The translations under genes and the position numbers were made by a program. Shown here piece after piece: positions 10,335 to 18,707 of a stretch of DNA of 20,116 nucleotides. The notes beneath the pieces were generated by a model. It did not search any database. It was not told where the DNA came from and saw nothing but the letters and a program-made list of their open reading frames with translations. How positions within the stretch are numbered: position 1 is the first letter of the stretch; every line of letters starts with the position of its first letter. The stretch is from DAIODI01 sp036746875 (GTDB lineage: Bacteria; Pseudomonadota; Alphaproteobacteria; Rhizobiales; Aestuariivirgaceae), in the NCBI GenBank assembly GCA_036746875.1, contig DAIODI010000026.1:1-20116 (forward strand), given 5' to 3'.

Positions 10335-11486
10335 ATGACCGCCGCCATCGATCACCTCGCCCGGCTCGTCGCCTTTCCCACCGTCAGCCGCGACTCGAAC
10401 CTCGACCTCATCGGCTACTGCGAAGGCGTGCTTGCGCCGCTCGGCTTCGCCTGCCGCCGCGTCGCCTCCGAGGACGGGCGCAAGGCCAACCTCTTCGCCA
10501 CCATCGGGCCGGCCGCCGTGGCGGGCGTGGTGCTCTCCGGCCATACCGATGTCGTGCCCGCGGAAGGCCAGGCGTGGTCGAGCGATCCGTTCGCGATGCG
10601 CCGGGCGGACGGGCGGCTTTACGGACGCGGCAGCGCCGACATGAAGGGCTTCATCGCCTGCTGCCTCGCCGCCGCCCCGGCGATGGCGAAGGCGCGGCTT
10701 TCGGCGCCCATCCACCTCGCCTTCTCCTACGACGAGGAGGTGGGCTGCCTCGGCGTGCGCCGTCTGCTCGACGTGCTGAAGGATATCGCGCCGCGTCCGC
10801 GGTTCTGCATCGTCGGCGAGCCGACCCTGATGCAGGTGGTGATCGCCCACAAGGGCAAGAGCGGCGCCCGCGTCACGGCGCACGGGCTGGAAGGGCACTC
10901 GTCGCTCGCGCCGCTCTACGTCAACGCGCTGCACCTCGCCATCGACCTCGCCAACGCGGTGCGGGCGCTCCAGGCGGAGATCGCCGCGACGGGCGCGCAC
11001 GACGGCGACTATGACATTCCGTACACGACGCTTCACGTCGCGCGGCTGCACGGCGGCGAGAGCGTCAACGTCGTGCCCAACGAGGCCGAGATGACGTTCG
11101 AGATCCGCCACCTGCCGCATGACGATCCGCAGGCGATCCTCGCCCGTGTGCGAAAGGAGGCCGACGCCATCGCCGCGAAGTTCCGCGCCATCCACCCGGG
11201 CGCGGGCTTCACCTTCGCGCCGCTGGCCAGTTACCCGGCGCTCGACGTGAAACCGGACAGCGAGGTGGTGGCGTTCGTGCGCGCGCTCACCGGCGGCAAC
11301 TCCACCGGCAAGATCACCTTCGGCACCGAGGGCGGCCTTTTCCAGCGCGATCTCGGCGTGCCCGCCGTGGTGTGCGGACCGGGCTCCATCGCCGTCGCCC
11401 ACAAGCCTGACGAATCCATCGAGGAGAGCCAGATGTCCGCCTGCGACGCCTTCCTCATCCGCCTGATCGAGCGGCTCGCCGCATGA
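10335..11486 (+). CDS. M20 family metallopeptidase, acetylornithine deacetylase (ArgE)-like
   Basis: This 383-residue cytosolic zinc amidohydrolase removes acyl groups from N-acyl amino acids; the closest family is ArgE. The two-zinc site is complete: H70 in SGHTDVVP, D102 in GRGSADMKG, the catalytic E134 with E135 in SYDEEVGC, E162-P in VGEPT, and H356 in AVAHKPDE. The dimerisation (lid) domain runs from about residue 172 with HGLEGHSS. The ATG at 10335 has no obvious Shine-Dalgarno sequence. The stop overlaps the next gene by ATGA, so it forms an operon with an amino-acid oxidoreductase rather than with arginine genes. This points to a catabolic deacylase, but true acetylornithine deacetylase activity is not excluded. 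Confidence 0.9.
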   Translation: MTAAIDHLARLVAFPTVSRDSNLDLIGYCEGVLAPLGFACRRVASEDGRKANLFATIGPAAVAGVVLSGHTDVVPAEGQAWSSDPFAMRRADGRLYGRGSADMKGFIACCLAAAPAMAKARLSAPIHLAFSYDEEVGCLGVRRLLDVLKDIAPRPRFCIVGEPTLMQVVIAHKGKSGARVTAHGLEGHSSLAPLYVNALHLAIDLANAVRALQAEIAATGAHDGDYDIPYTTLHVARLHGGESVNVVPNEAEMTFEIRHLPHDDPQAILARVRKEADAIAAKFRAIHPGAGFTFAPLASYPALDVKPDSEVVAFVRALTGGNSTGKITFGTEGGLFQRDLGVPAVVCGPGSIAVAHKPDESIEESQMSACDAFLIRLIERLAA

Positions 11487-12733
11487 GCAAGCCCGCCGTC
11501 GCCATCGTCGGGGCCGGGATCATCGGCGTGTCCTGCGCGGCGTTCCTGCAGCGCGAAGGCTTTGCGGTGACGCTCATCGACCGCCTGCCGCCAGGCGAAG
11601 GGTGCAGCTTCGGCAACGCCGCCGGGATCGTCGCGTGCGCGGTGGAACCCACCATCCACCCGCGCATCCTGATGAAGATTCCAGGCTGGCTGATGGACCC
11701 GCTCGGGCCGCTCACCATCCGCTGGTCGTATCTGCCGAAGGCGCTGCCTTGGCTGCTCGCCGCCGGCCGCCAGGCGATGCCCGACCGGGTGCGCTTCATC
11801 ACCGCGGCGCGCGCCGCGCTGGGGCTTCGCGCCGTGGCCGATTTCCAGACGCTCCTCGGCGAGGCGAAGGCGCTCGACCTTCTCCATCTCGTCGACGGAC
11901 TGAAGGTGTTCGAGACCGAGGCGCAATGGCGGGCGGACGAACGGGAGCGCACCGTGCAGGCGCGCCACGGCTATCCGTGGAAGCGCCTTTCCGCCGGGGA
12001 ACTGCGCGAGCTCGAACCCGACCTTGCGCCGTCGCTTTACTGCGGCCGGTTTCACGGCGGCTGGCATCACGTCTCCAACCCGTGGAAGACCGTGCGCGCC
12101 ATCGCCGATCTGGTGATCGCGCGCGGCGGCGCGGTGATCGCCGACGATGTGCTCGGCGTCGAGCGCAACGGCGCGACGGTGAGCGCGCTGACGCTGAAGG
12201 CGCGCGGGCGGCTGCCGGTGGACCGGCTGGTCGTCGCGGCCGGCGCGTACTCGATGCAGCTGGCCGGACCGCTTGGCGCGAAGGTGCGGCTGGAGGCCGA
12301 GCGCGGCTATCACCTCACCATCCCCGATCCCGGCGTGTCGCCCTCGCGCGTCGTCACGCTGGCGGGCAAGCCGGGCGCGATCACCCCGCTGGACGTGGGT
12401 TTGCGGATCGCCGGGACGGACGAGTTCGCCGGGCTTGACGCGCCGGCGGACTGGCGGCGGGCGGACGTGCTCTGGCGCATGGGCCGCGCCGCCTTCCCCG
12501 CCCTGCGGCCGCTGGACGACACGGTGGAGCGCTGGATGGGCCGCCGCCCCGGCACGCCCGACGGCCTGCCGGTGATCGACAAGGCGCCGGACGCCGTCAA
12601 CGCCTGGTTCGCCTTCGGGCACAGTCACATGGGACTGTCGTGGGGGCCGACCACCGGACGGCTGATCAGCGAACTCGTCGCGGGCAAGCCGATCAATATG
12701 GACATGACGCCGTTCGCCGCCCGGCGGGCGTGA
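11483..12733 (+). CDS. FAD-dependent D-amino-acid dehydrogenase/oxidase (DadA-like, DAO family)
   Basis: This 416-residue flavoprotein of the DAO superfamily has the N-terminal dinucleotide fold VAIVGAGIIGVSCA with G10-x-G12-x-x-G15. GNAAGIVAC follows near residue 45, where DadA proteins contact FAD, and the C-terminal FAD-binding stretch GHSHMGLSWGPTTGRL is present. DadA-type enzymes oxidatively deaminate D-amino acids to keto acids and pass electrons to the respiratory chain. The ATG overlaps the stop of the ArgE-like gene by four bases, so the pair is translated together. A deacylase followed by an amino-acid dehydrogenase would convert N-acyl amino acids to keto acids; this is inference, and the substrate and stereochemistry are unknown. 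Confidence 0.88.
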   Translation: MSKPAVAIVGAGIIGVSCAAFLQREGFAVTLIDRLPPGEGCSFGNAAGIVACAVEPTIHPRILMKIPGWLMDPLGPLTIRWSYLPKALPWLLAAGRQAMPDRVRFITAARAALGLRAVADFQTLLGEAKALDLLHLVDGLKVFETEAQWRADERERTVQARHGYPWKRLSAGELRELEPDLAPSLYCGRFHGGWHHVSNPWKTVRAIADLVIARGGAVIADDVLGVERNGATVSALTLKARGRLPVDRLVVAAGAYSMQLAGPLGAKVRLEAERGYHLTIPDPGVSPSRVVTLAGKPGAITPLDVGLRIAGTDEFAGLDAPADWRRADVLWRMGRAAFPALRPLDDTVERWMGRRPGTPDGLPVIDKAPDAVNAWFAFGHSHMGLSWGPTTGRLISELVAGKPINMDMTPFAARRA

Positions 12734-12779
12734 GCGGCCGGATTTGCCTTCGCGGGCCTGCTCTGCCAGAACCGGCGCG

Positions 12780-15428
12780 ATGACCGAAGATCCTCCGAAA
12801 ACCGTCAGGCTGGCCGACTACGCCCCCTCGCCGTGGCTCATCGAGCGCGTCGACCTCGACGTAAAGCTCGCGCCCGCGGCGGCGCGGATCGTGGAGCGGC
12901 TGCGGGTGCGTCCCAACCCGGCGGTTGAGGAGACCCCCGGAACGCTCGTCCTCGACGGCGAAATGCTGACGCTGGAGAGCGTGGCGATCGACGGCGAGAC
13001 CGTGGGCGCCGGGCGGCTGACACGGACGGGTCGCGCGTTGACGATCGCCGGCGTTCCGCCGCGCGCCTTCTCGCTCGATCTGGCGCTGACGATGGATCCG
13101 GAAGCGAACACGGCGCTGTCCGGCCTTTACCTCAGCAATGGCGTTTACTGCACCCAGTGCGAGGCGCAAGGCTTCCGCCGCATCGCCTTCATGCTCGACC
13201 GCCCCGACGTGCTGGCCCGCTACCGGGTGCGGATCGAGGCGGAGAAAGGCGAGGCTCCCGTGCTGCTCGCCAACGGCAACCTCGTCGAGCAGGGCGATCT
13301 TGCGAACGGTCGCCACTTCGCCGTGTGGGACGATCCCTTCCCGAAGCCGTCCTACCTGTTCGCTCTTGTCGCGGGCGATCTCGCCTGCGTCGAGGACACG
13401 TTCACCACCGCGTCGGGCCGCGCCGTGGCGCTGCGGATTTACGTCGAGCCCGGCAAGGAGAACCGCTGCGGCTTCGCCATGGACTCGCTCAAGCTCGCCA
13501 TGGCGTGGGACGAACGCCGGTTCGGGCGCGAGTACGACCTCGACGTGTTCATGATCGTCGCCGTGCCCGACTTCAATATGGGCGCGATGGAGAACAAGGG
13601 CCTGAACATCTTCAACGACAAGTACATCCTGGCGCGGCCGGAGACCGCCACCGACGCCGATTATGCGAACATCGAGGCGATCATCGCGCACGAGTACTTC
13701 CACAACTGGACCGGCAACCGCGTCACCTGCCGCGACTGGTTCCAGCTGTGCCTCAAGGAAGGGCTGACCGTCTACCGCGACCAGGAGTTCACCGCCGACG
13801 TGCGCTCGCGGCCGGTGAAGCGCATTGCCGACGTGCGGCTGCTGCGCACCCACCAGTTCCCGGAGGACGCCGGGCCGCTGGCGCATCCCGTGCGGCCCCA
13901 GGCCTTCATCGAGATCAACAACTTCTACACCGCCACCGTCTACGAAAAGGGCGCGGAGATCTGCCGGATGCTGGCGCTTCTCGTCGGCGACGACGCCTTC
14001 CGCTCCGGCATGGACCTTTACTTCGAGCGCCACGACGGCGAGGCGGTGACGGTTGAGGATTTCGTCGCCTGCCTCGCGGAGACCTCCGGCCGCGACCTCA
14101 AGCCGTTCTTCCGCTGGTACGAGCAGGCCGGAACGCCCGAGGTGACCGCCCACGGCGATCATGACGCCGACAGCGGCGTGTTCGCCCTCACCCTGTCGCA
14201 GACCCAGCCGCCCACCCCCGGCCAGCCCGCCAAGGCGCCGCTGCACATTCCCCTCGGCGTCGGTCTCGTCGGGCCTTCCGGCGAGGATTTGCCGCTCGAC
14301 CTCGCCGGGCGCGGCCGCCTCAACACGCCGGTGATCGAGCTCACCGAGCCGAAACAGACGTTCCGCTTCCGTGGCCTGACGGCGCGGCCCGTGCTGTCGC
14401 TCAACCGCGGATTCTCCGCGCCGGTGAAGGTCGCCGTCAACCTCGGGCCGGACGACCTTTGCTTCCTGATGGGACACGATAGCGACCCGTTCAACCGCTG
14501 GGAGGCCGGCCAGACCGCGGCGCGGCAGATCATGCTCGACACGGTGGAGGCGTTGGCGGCCGGCACGCCGGCGCCGCCGCTGCCGGTCGCCTATGTGGAC
14601 GCGCTGGCGCGCTCGCTCGCCGATCCTGCGCTCGACCCGGCCTTTCTGGCGTTGATGCTGACGCCGCCGGGCGAGGGCGACCTTGCCGGCGATCTCGGTC
14701 ACAACGTCGACACCGACGCGATCCATGCGGCGCGCACCTCGCTCAGGGCGCAAACCGGCGGGGCGCTCGCAGGGCCGCTGCAGCGCATCTGGGCGACGCT
14801 GCGGCCGGCCGAGCCCTACTCGCCCGCGCCGCACGACAGCGGCGTCCGGGCGCTGCGGCATGCGGCGCTGTCGCTGATCGCCGCCGCCGACGCGCGCGAA
14901 GGCGTGGCGCTCGCCACCCGCCAGTTCGCGTCAGCCACCAACATGACCGACGCCATCGGCGCGCTGACGGCGTTGATCGAGATCAGCGATCCGGCGCGCG
15001 AGGCGGCGCTTGACGCCTTCTACGCCCGCCATCGCGGCGACCATCTTCTCGTCGACAAATGGTTCGCCCTCTGGGCGCAGATCCCCGATCCCGGCGCCGC
15101 CGGGCGCGTGCGCCGCCTGATGCAGCATCCCGATTTCACACTCGTGCGCCCCAACCGGGTGCGGGCGCTGATCGGCGCGTTCGCCCCCATGAACCCGGTT
15201 GGCTTCAACGCGGCGGACGGGTCGGGTTACGAACTGCTCGCCGATGTGGTGCTGGCGCTCGACGGCAAGAACCCGCAGGTGGCGGCCCGGCTCGCCGGCA
15301 ACTTCAAGAGCTACCGCGTCCTTGAGCCCCGCCGCCAGGCTCGGGCCGAAGCGGCGCTGAAGCGCATCGCGCGCGAGAAGGGCCTGTCGCGCGACACCTT
15401 CGAGATCGTCGGCGGCACGCTCGCCTGA
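12780..15428 (+). CDS. pepN: Aminopeptidase N (M1 family)
   Basis: This 882-residue zinc aminopeptidase matches the size of proteobacterial PepN. The exopeptidase motif GAMEN is at residues 268-272 and the zinc motif HEYFH at 304-308, with the third ligand Glu19 residues later in the LKEGLTVYRDQEF segment. C-terminal domains with GTPEV, LSQTQPPTPGQ and HDSDPFNRWEAGQ follow as in E. coli PepN. It removes N-terminal residues from cytosolic peptides. ATG at 12780 gives MTEDPPKTVRLADYAPSPW, which fits family starts; an in-frame TTG at 12744 would add 12 unrelated residues. It lies 46 bases after the DadA-like gene on the same strand and may be co-transcribed. Confidence 0.97.
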   Translation: MTEDPPKTVRLADYAPSPWLIERVDLDVKLAPAAARIVERLRVRPNPAVEETPGTLVLDGEMLTLESVAIDGETVGAGRLTRTGRALTIAGVPPRAFSLDLALTMDPEANTALSGLYLSNGVYCTQCEAQGFRRIAFMLDRPDVLARYRVRIEAEKGEAPVLLANGNLVEQGDLANGRHFAVWDDPFPKPSYLFALVAGDLACVEDTFTTASGRAVALRIYVEPGKENRCGFAMDSLKLAMAWDERRFGREYDLDVFMIVAVPDFNMGAMENKGLNIFNDKYILARPETATDADYANIEAIIAHEYFHNWTGNRVTCRDWFQLCLKEGLTVYRDQEFTADVRSRPVKRIADVRLLRTHQFPEDAGPLAHPVRPQAFIEINNFYTATVYEKGAEICRMLALLVGDDAFRSGMDLYFERHDGEAVTVEDFVACLAETSGRDLKPFFRWYEQAGTPEVTAHGDHDADSGVFALTLSQTQPPTPGQPAKAPLHIPLGVGLVGPSGEDLPLDLAGRGRLNTPVIELTEPKQTFRFRGLTARPVLSLNRGFSAPVKVAVNLGPDDLCFLMGHDSDPFNRWEAGQTAARQIMLDTVEALAAGTPAPPLPVAYVDALARSLADPALDPAFLALMLTPPGEGDLAGDLGHNVDTDAIHAARTSLRAQTGGALAGPLQRIWATLRPAEPYSPAPHDSGVRALRHAALSLIAAADAREGVALATRQFASATNMTDAIGALTALIEISDPAREAALDAFYARHRGDHLLVDKWFALWAQIPDPGAAGRVRRLMQHPDFTLVRPNRVRALIGAFAPMNPVGFNAADGSGYELLADVVLALDGKNPQVAARLAGNFKSYRVLEPRRQARAEAALKRIAREKGLSRDTFEIVGGTLA

Positions 15429-15472
15429 GCGCGCCGTGCAATTTCGCCGGAGGCTGTGTCCGTTTCGGCCCC

Positions 15473-15552
15473 GATTCGAGGGAGTCGTTCCGCCCGCTCC
15501 AGCGGCTTGCTTGCCAAATCGTTAGCGTTTCGAATCAATAGGTTCCCGATTC
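15473..15552 (+). promoter_or_regulatory. Cluster of four GANTC (CcrM-type) sites upstream of the sensor kinase
   Basis: GATTC at 15473-15477, GAGTC at 15482-15486, GAATC at 15532-15536 and GATTC at 15548-15552 fall within 80 bases of the non-coding region between pepN and the kinase gene. GANTC is the target of the cell-cycle methyltransferase CcrM in alphaproteobacteria and is enriched in some cell-cycle promoters. The interval is also locally richer in A/T (around 15510-15555), consistent with a promoter. No clear sigma-factor hexamers or a full CtrA box were identified. Confidence 0.4.
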
Positions 15553-15586
15553 GACTGAAGCGGCGGGGCGCGCCTCGCCGACGAGC

Positions 15587-18253
15587 TTGCGCGAAGGGGG
15601 GTTCGCCAAGCCCGGGGCACAGTGGGGAACACGCTTGCCGAAGGCGGGAATCGGGGACCTGTTCGGACGTCAGCGCGCGCTGCGCCTGCCGCCGCTGGCG
15701 CGCGGCCTGGCTTCGGTGCAAATTTCCGAACGCGCGCTGCGCAACCTCATCACCGTGCTGATCGTCGTGTTCCTGGTGATGCTCGGGATCGCGCTGATCC
15801 TGCAGCTGAGCGTCAGCCGGCAACGCCATCTGGTCGAGAACAACCGGCTCTCGACGCTTTACCTGACGATCGCCGCCTCGGAGCTGTCGGGCGTTCTGGG
15901 AACCGGCATCGGGGATGGACAGACCGTGCGCCGCGCCTCCCCCGAAGACCTGGAACAGGTGCTGCCGCCGGAGGCCGCACAGGCCGGACGGACCTTCGCG
16001 ATCATCGACGCCGACGGGATGGTGACCGCCGCCTGGCCCGAGACGCCAGCATGGCAGGGCAGGCTGCTTTCGGACATCGTCGGGCCGAACGTGCTCACGC
16101 AGGCGACCGGCGACCCGGCGCGGACCGTCCTCGCCGACGGCGAGGAAGCGTTCGTGCGCCTGCAATCGCTCGCGCCTCTTCCGGGGAACGTGATGGTGGT
16201 CCACCCGCGCGACGCCATGCTGGCCGCCTGGCGCTCGGACGTGGCGCAGATCGTGGCGTTGTTCATCGTCACGCTGGCCGTGCTCGTGCTCCTCGGCATG
16301 GCGTTCCACTGGCAGGCGGCGCGCGCGGCGGAGGCCGACCGCACGCTGGCGCTCGCCACCGGGCGGCTCGACAAGGCGCTGGACCGGGGCCGCTGCGGCC
16401 TGTGGGACTGGGACATCGCGCGCGGGCGCATCTTCTGGTCGCGCTCCATGTTCGACATCCTCGGGCTTGAGCCGCAGGGCGACTTCCTCACCTACGGCGC
16501 GGTGGCGCGCCGGCTGCACCCGGACGACCCCCGGCTCGACGAGATCGTCAACACCATGCTCCAGGGCGGCCGGCCCGCCATCGACCAGGAGTTCCGGATG
16601 CGCCACGCCTCCGGCGACTGGGTGTGGCTCAGGGCGCGCTGCGAGCTCTCGGAGGCGCCGGGCGAACAGGCGCCGCACCTTGTCGGCATCGCCATCGACG
16701 TGACCGAGCAGAAGCTCGCCGACCGCATGAACCAGGAGGCCGAGATCCGGCTCAAGGACGCCATCGAGACCATCTCGGAGGCGTTCGTGCTGTGGGACGC
16801 CGACAATCGCCTCGTCATCTGCAATTCCAAGTATCAGCAGTTCCATTCGCTGCCCGCCAGCGTGTGCCTGCCGATGACGCCGTACGATGAGGTGGCGCGC
16901 GCGGCCAAGGAGCCGCTGGTGCGCCAACGCATGCCGGTGGCCGGCGGCGATCCGCTGGAGGGGCAGACCTTCGAGGTGCAGCTTGAGGACGGGCGCTGGC
17001 TGCAAATCAACGAGCGGCGCACCAAGGACGGCGGCTTCGTCTCGGTCGGCACCGACATCACGGCGCTGAAGAAGCACGAGGAGCGCCTGCTCGATTCCGA
17101 ACGCGAGCTGATGAACACGGTGCGCGACCTGCAGAAGTCGCGGATGACGCTGGAGCAGCAGTCGCAACGGCTCGCCGACCTCGCCGAGAAGTACTCGCGC
17201 GAGAAGACCCGCGCCGAGGCCGCCAACCGGTCGAAGTCGGAGTTCCTCGCCAACATGAGCCACGAGCTGAGAACGCCGCTCAACGCCATCATCGGCTTTT
17301 CGGAAGTGATGGAGCAGCAGATCTTCGGGCCCATCGCGACGCCGAAATACCTCGACTACGCCCGCGACATCCACCGCTCCGGCACCTACCTTCTCGATGT
17401 GATCAACGACATTCTCGATATGTCGAAGATCGAGGCCGGACGGCTGATGCTGGAAGTCTCGACCGTGGCGCTGGGGCCCGTCATGGACGAGGTGTTCCGC
17501 ATCGTCGCGGATCGCGCGTTGCAGAGCGGCGTGGCGCTGTCGCACAGCGTGCCCGACGATTTCTCCGTCCACGCCGACAAGCGGGCGCTGAAGCAGATCC
17601 TGATCAATATCGTCGCCAACGGCGTCAAGTTCACGCCCGAGGGCGGCCGCGTGGCGGTGGACGTGGCGGCCCGGGCGGAGGGCGCGATGATCGCCATCCG
17701 CGACACCGGCATCGGCATTCCCGCAAGCGAGCTGCCGAAACTCGGCCGGCCGTTCGAGCAGGTGGAGAACCAGTTCACCAAGACGAAGTCCGGCTCGGGG
17801 CTGGGTCTCGCCATCTCGAAATCGCTGGCGGAACTGCACGGCGGCTCGCTGACGATCGCCAGTGAGCCGGGACGGGGAACCACGGTGATGATCACGCTCC
17901 CGGCGCGCCCGCCTGCGCCGGGCGAAACGTGCCCGCGCCCCGCGCGACGCGATGATGCAAACCCCGGGCGATGGAGCGTCCGGACGCCGTCAGCCCGGAT
18001 CCCGCGTCGGCCGGATCAGGCGGCGCGGGCCGCTTCGGCCGCGTTGCGGATCGCCGAAATCGCCGCCGCGTATCCCGCCTCGCCGCCGCCGGCGGCGGCC
18101 GCCGCCGATCCCGCGACCAGCACGTCCGCTCCGGCGCGCGCCGCTTCCGCCGCCGTGACGGGCGTCACGCCGCCGTCGACCTCGAGGTGGATCGGACGCC
18201 GGCCGATCAGCGCGCGCGCCTTGGCGATCTTGGCGGTGACGGCGGGGATGTAG
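15587..18253 (+). CDS. Membrane PAS sensor histidine kinase, DivJ/PleC/PdhS-type; stop codon probably misplaced
   Basis: This bacterial sensor kinase has a membrane segment at about residues 53-74, a periplasmic loop with DADGMVTAAWP, and a second segment at about 220-241. Two PAS-type domains follow (about 262-375 and 388-492), then a coiled linker, a HisKA domain with H559 in SHELRTPLNAIIGFSEVM, and a HATPase domain with the N-box N678, DTGIG (706-710) and GSGLGLA (736-742). The FGPIATPKYLDYARDIHRSG segment is characteristic of HisKA domains in the cell-cycle DivJ/PleC/PdhS group. Conserved sequence ends near residue 770. The frame then stays open for over 110 Ala/Arg/Pro-rich residues and runs antisense through the end of rpe, so a frameshift or lost stop near 17920-17965 is suspected. 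TTG at 15587 and TTG at 15635 are both possible starts. Confidence 0.85.
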   Translation: MREGGFAKPGAQWGTRLPKAGIGDLFGRQRALRLPPLARGLASVQISERALRNLITVLIVVFLVMLGIALILQLSVSRQRHLVENNRLSTLYLTIAASELSGVLGTGIGDGQTVRRASPEDLEQVLPPEAAQAGRTFAIIDADGMVTAAWPETPAWQGRLLSDIVGPNVLTQATGDPARTVLADGEEAFVRLQSLAPLPGNVMVVHPRDAMLAAWRSDVAQIVALFIVTLAVLVLLGMAFHWQAARAAEADRTLALATGRLDKALDRGRCGLWDWDIARGRIFWSRSMFDILGLEPQGDFLTYGAVARRLHPDDPRLDEIVNTMLQGGRPAIDQEFRMRHASGDWVWLRARCELSEAPGEQAPHLVGIAIDVTEQKLADRMNQEAEIRLKDAIETISEAFVLWDADNRLVICNSKYQQFHSLPASVCLPMTPYDEVARAAKEPLVRQRMPVAGGDPLEGQTFEVQLEDGRWLQINERRTKDGGFVSVGTDITALKKHEERLLDSERELMNTVRDLQKSRMTLEQQSQRLADLAEKYSREKTRAEAANRSKSEFLANMSHELRTPLNAIIGFSEVMEQQIFGPIATPKYLDYARDIHRSGTYLLDVINDILDMSKIEAGRLMLEVSTVALGPVMDEVFRIVADRALQSGVALSHSVPDDFSVHADKRALKQILINIVANGVKFTPEGGRVAVDVAARAEGAMIAIRDTGIGIPASELPKLGRPFEQVENQFTKTKSGSGLGLAISKSLAELHGGSLTIASEPGRGTTVMITLPARPPAPGETCPRPARRDDANPGRWSVRTPSARIPRRPDQAARAASAALRIAEIAAAYPASPPPAAAAADPATSTSAPARAASAAVTGVTPPSTSRWIGRRPISARALAILAVTAGM

Positions 18254-18702
18254 GACTGACCGCCGAAGCCGGGGTTCACCGACATCAGCAGGATCAGGTC
18301 GACGCGGTCGAGCACATGCTCGACGGCGGTGAGCGGCGTCGCCGGGTTCAGCGACACGCCGGCCCTTTTGCCGAGACTGCGGACGAGCTGCAACGAGCGG
18401 TCGAGGTGCGCCCCGGCCTCGGCGTGGACGGTGACGATGTCGCTGCCGGCCCTCGCGAACGCCTCGATATAGGGATCGCACGGCGCGATCATCAGGTGCA
18501 CGTCGAGCGGCTTCTTCGTGTACGGACGAATGGCCGCGACGATCTGCGGCCCCAGGGTGATGTTCGGCACGAAGTGGCCGTCCATCACATCGATGTGGAT
18601 GAAATCCGCGCCGGCCCGGTCGATGGCGGCCGCCTCCTCGCCCAGCCGCGCGAAGTCGGCGGCGAGGATGGAGGGCGCGACGAGGACCGGGCGGGCGCTC
18701 AT
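18016..18702 (-). CDS. rpe: Ribulose-phosphate 3-epimerase
   Basis: This 228-residue TIM-barrel enzyme interconverts ribulose 5-phosphate and xylulose 5-phosphate in the pentose phosphate or Calvin pathway. Metal ligands are H36 and D38 in IHIDVMDGHFVPN, H69 in DVHLMI, and the catalytic D176 in LEVDGGV; MSVNPGFGGQ is the mobile active-site loop. ATG at 18702 gives the usual MSARPVLVAPSILAADF start. It lies five bases after the gap stop, so the two are one operon. The phosphate-binding region reads VAGSAAAAAGGGEAGY, where relatives have GS-AVF or GS-AIF. It is encoded by a GC-rich near-palindrome at 18082-18099, which may be a local sequencing problem or real divergence. Confidence 0.95.
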   Translation of the reverse strand: MSARPVLVAPSILAADFARLGEEAAAIDRAGADFIHIDVMDGHFVPNITLGPQIVAAIRPYTKKPLDVHLMIAPCDPYIEAFARAGSDIVTVHAEAGAHLDRSLQLVRSLGKRAGVSLNPATPLTAVEHVLDRVDLILLMSVNPGFGGQSYIPAVTAKIAKARALIGRRPIHLEVDGGVTPVTAAEAARAGADVLVAGSAAAAAGGGEAGYAAAISAIRNAAEAARAA

Positions 18703-18707
18703 CGCCG

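Noticed and set aside
12693..14861. Long minus-strand open frame opposite pepN.
   Set aside because: Shadow of pepN: Arg/Gly/Val/His-rich with no recognisable motif. The 15311-17839 minus-strand frame opposite the kinase and the 11231-12628 frame opposite the oxidoreductase are rejected for the same reason.
18082..18099. Perfect GC-only inverted repeat with 9-base arms and no loop, near the 3' end of rpe.
   Set aside because: It lies within coding sequence for the Ala/Gly-rich stretch, has no loop or T-tract, and is expected from GCC/GGC codon repeats. It is not a credible terminator.
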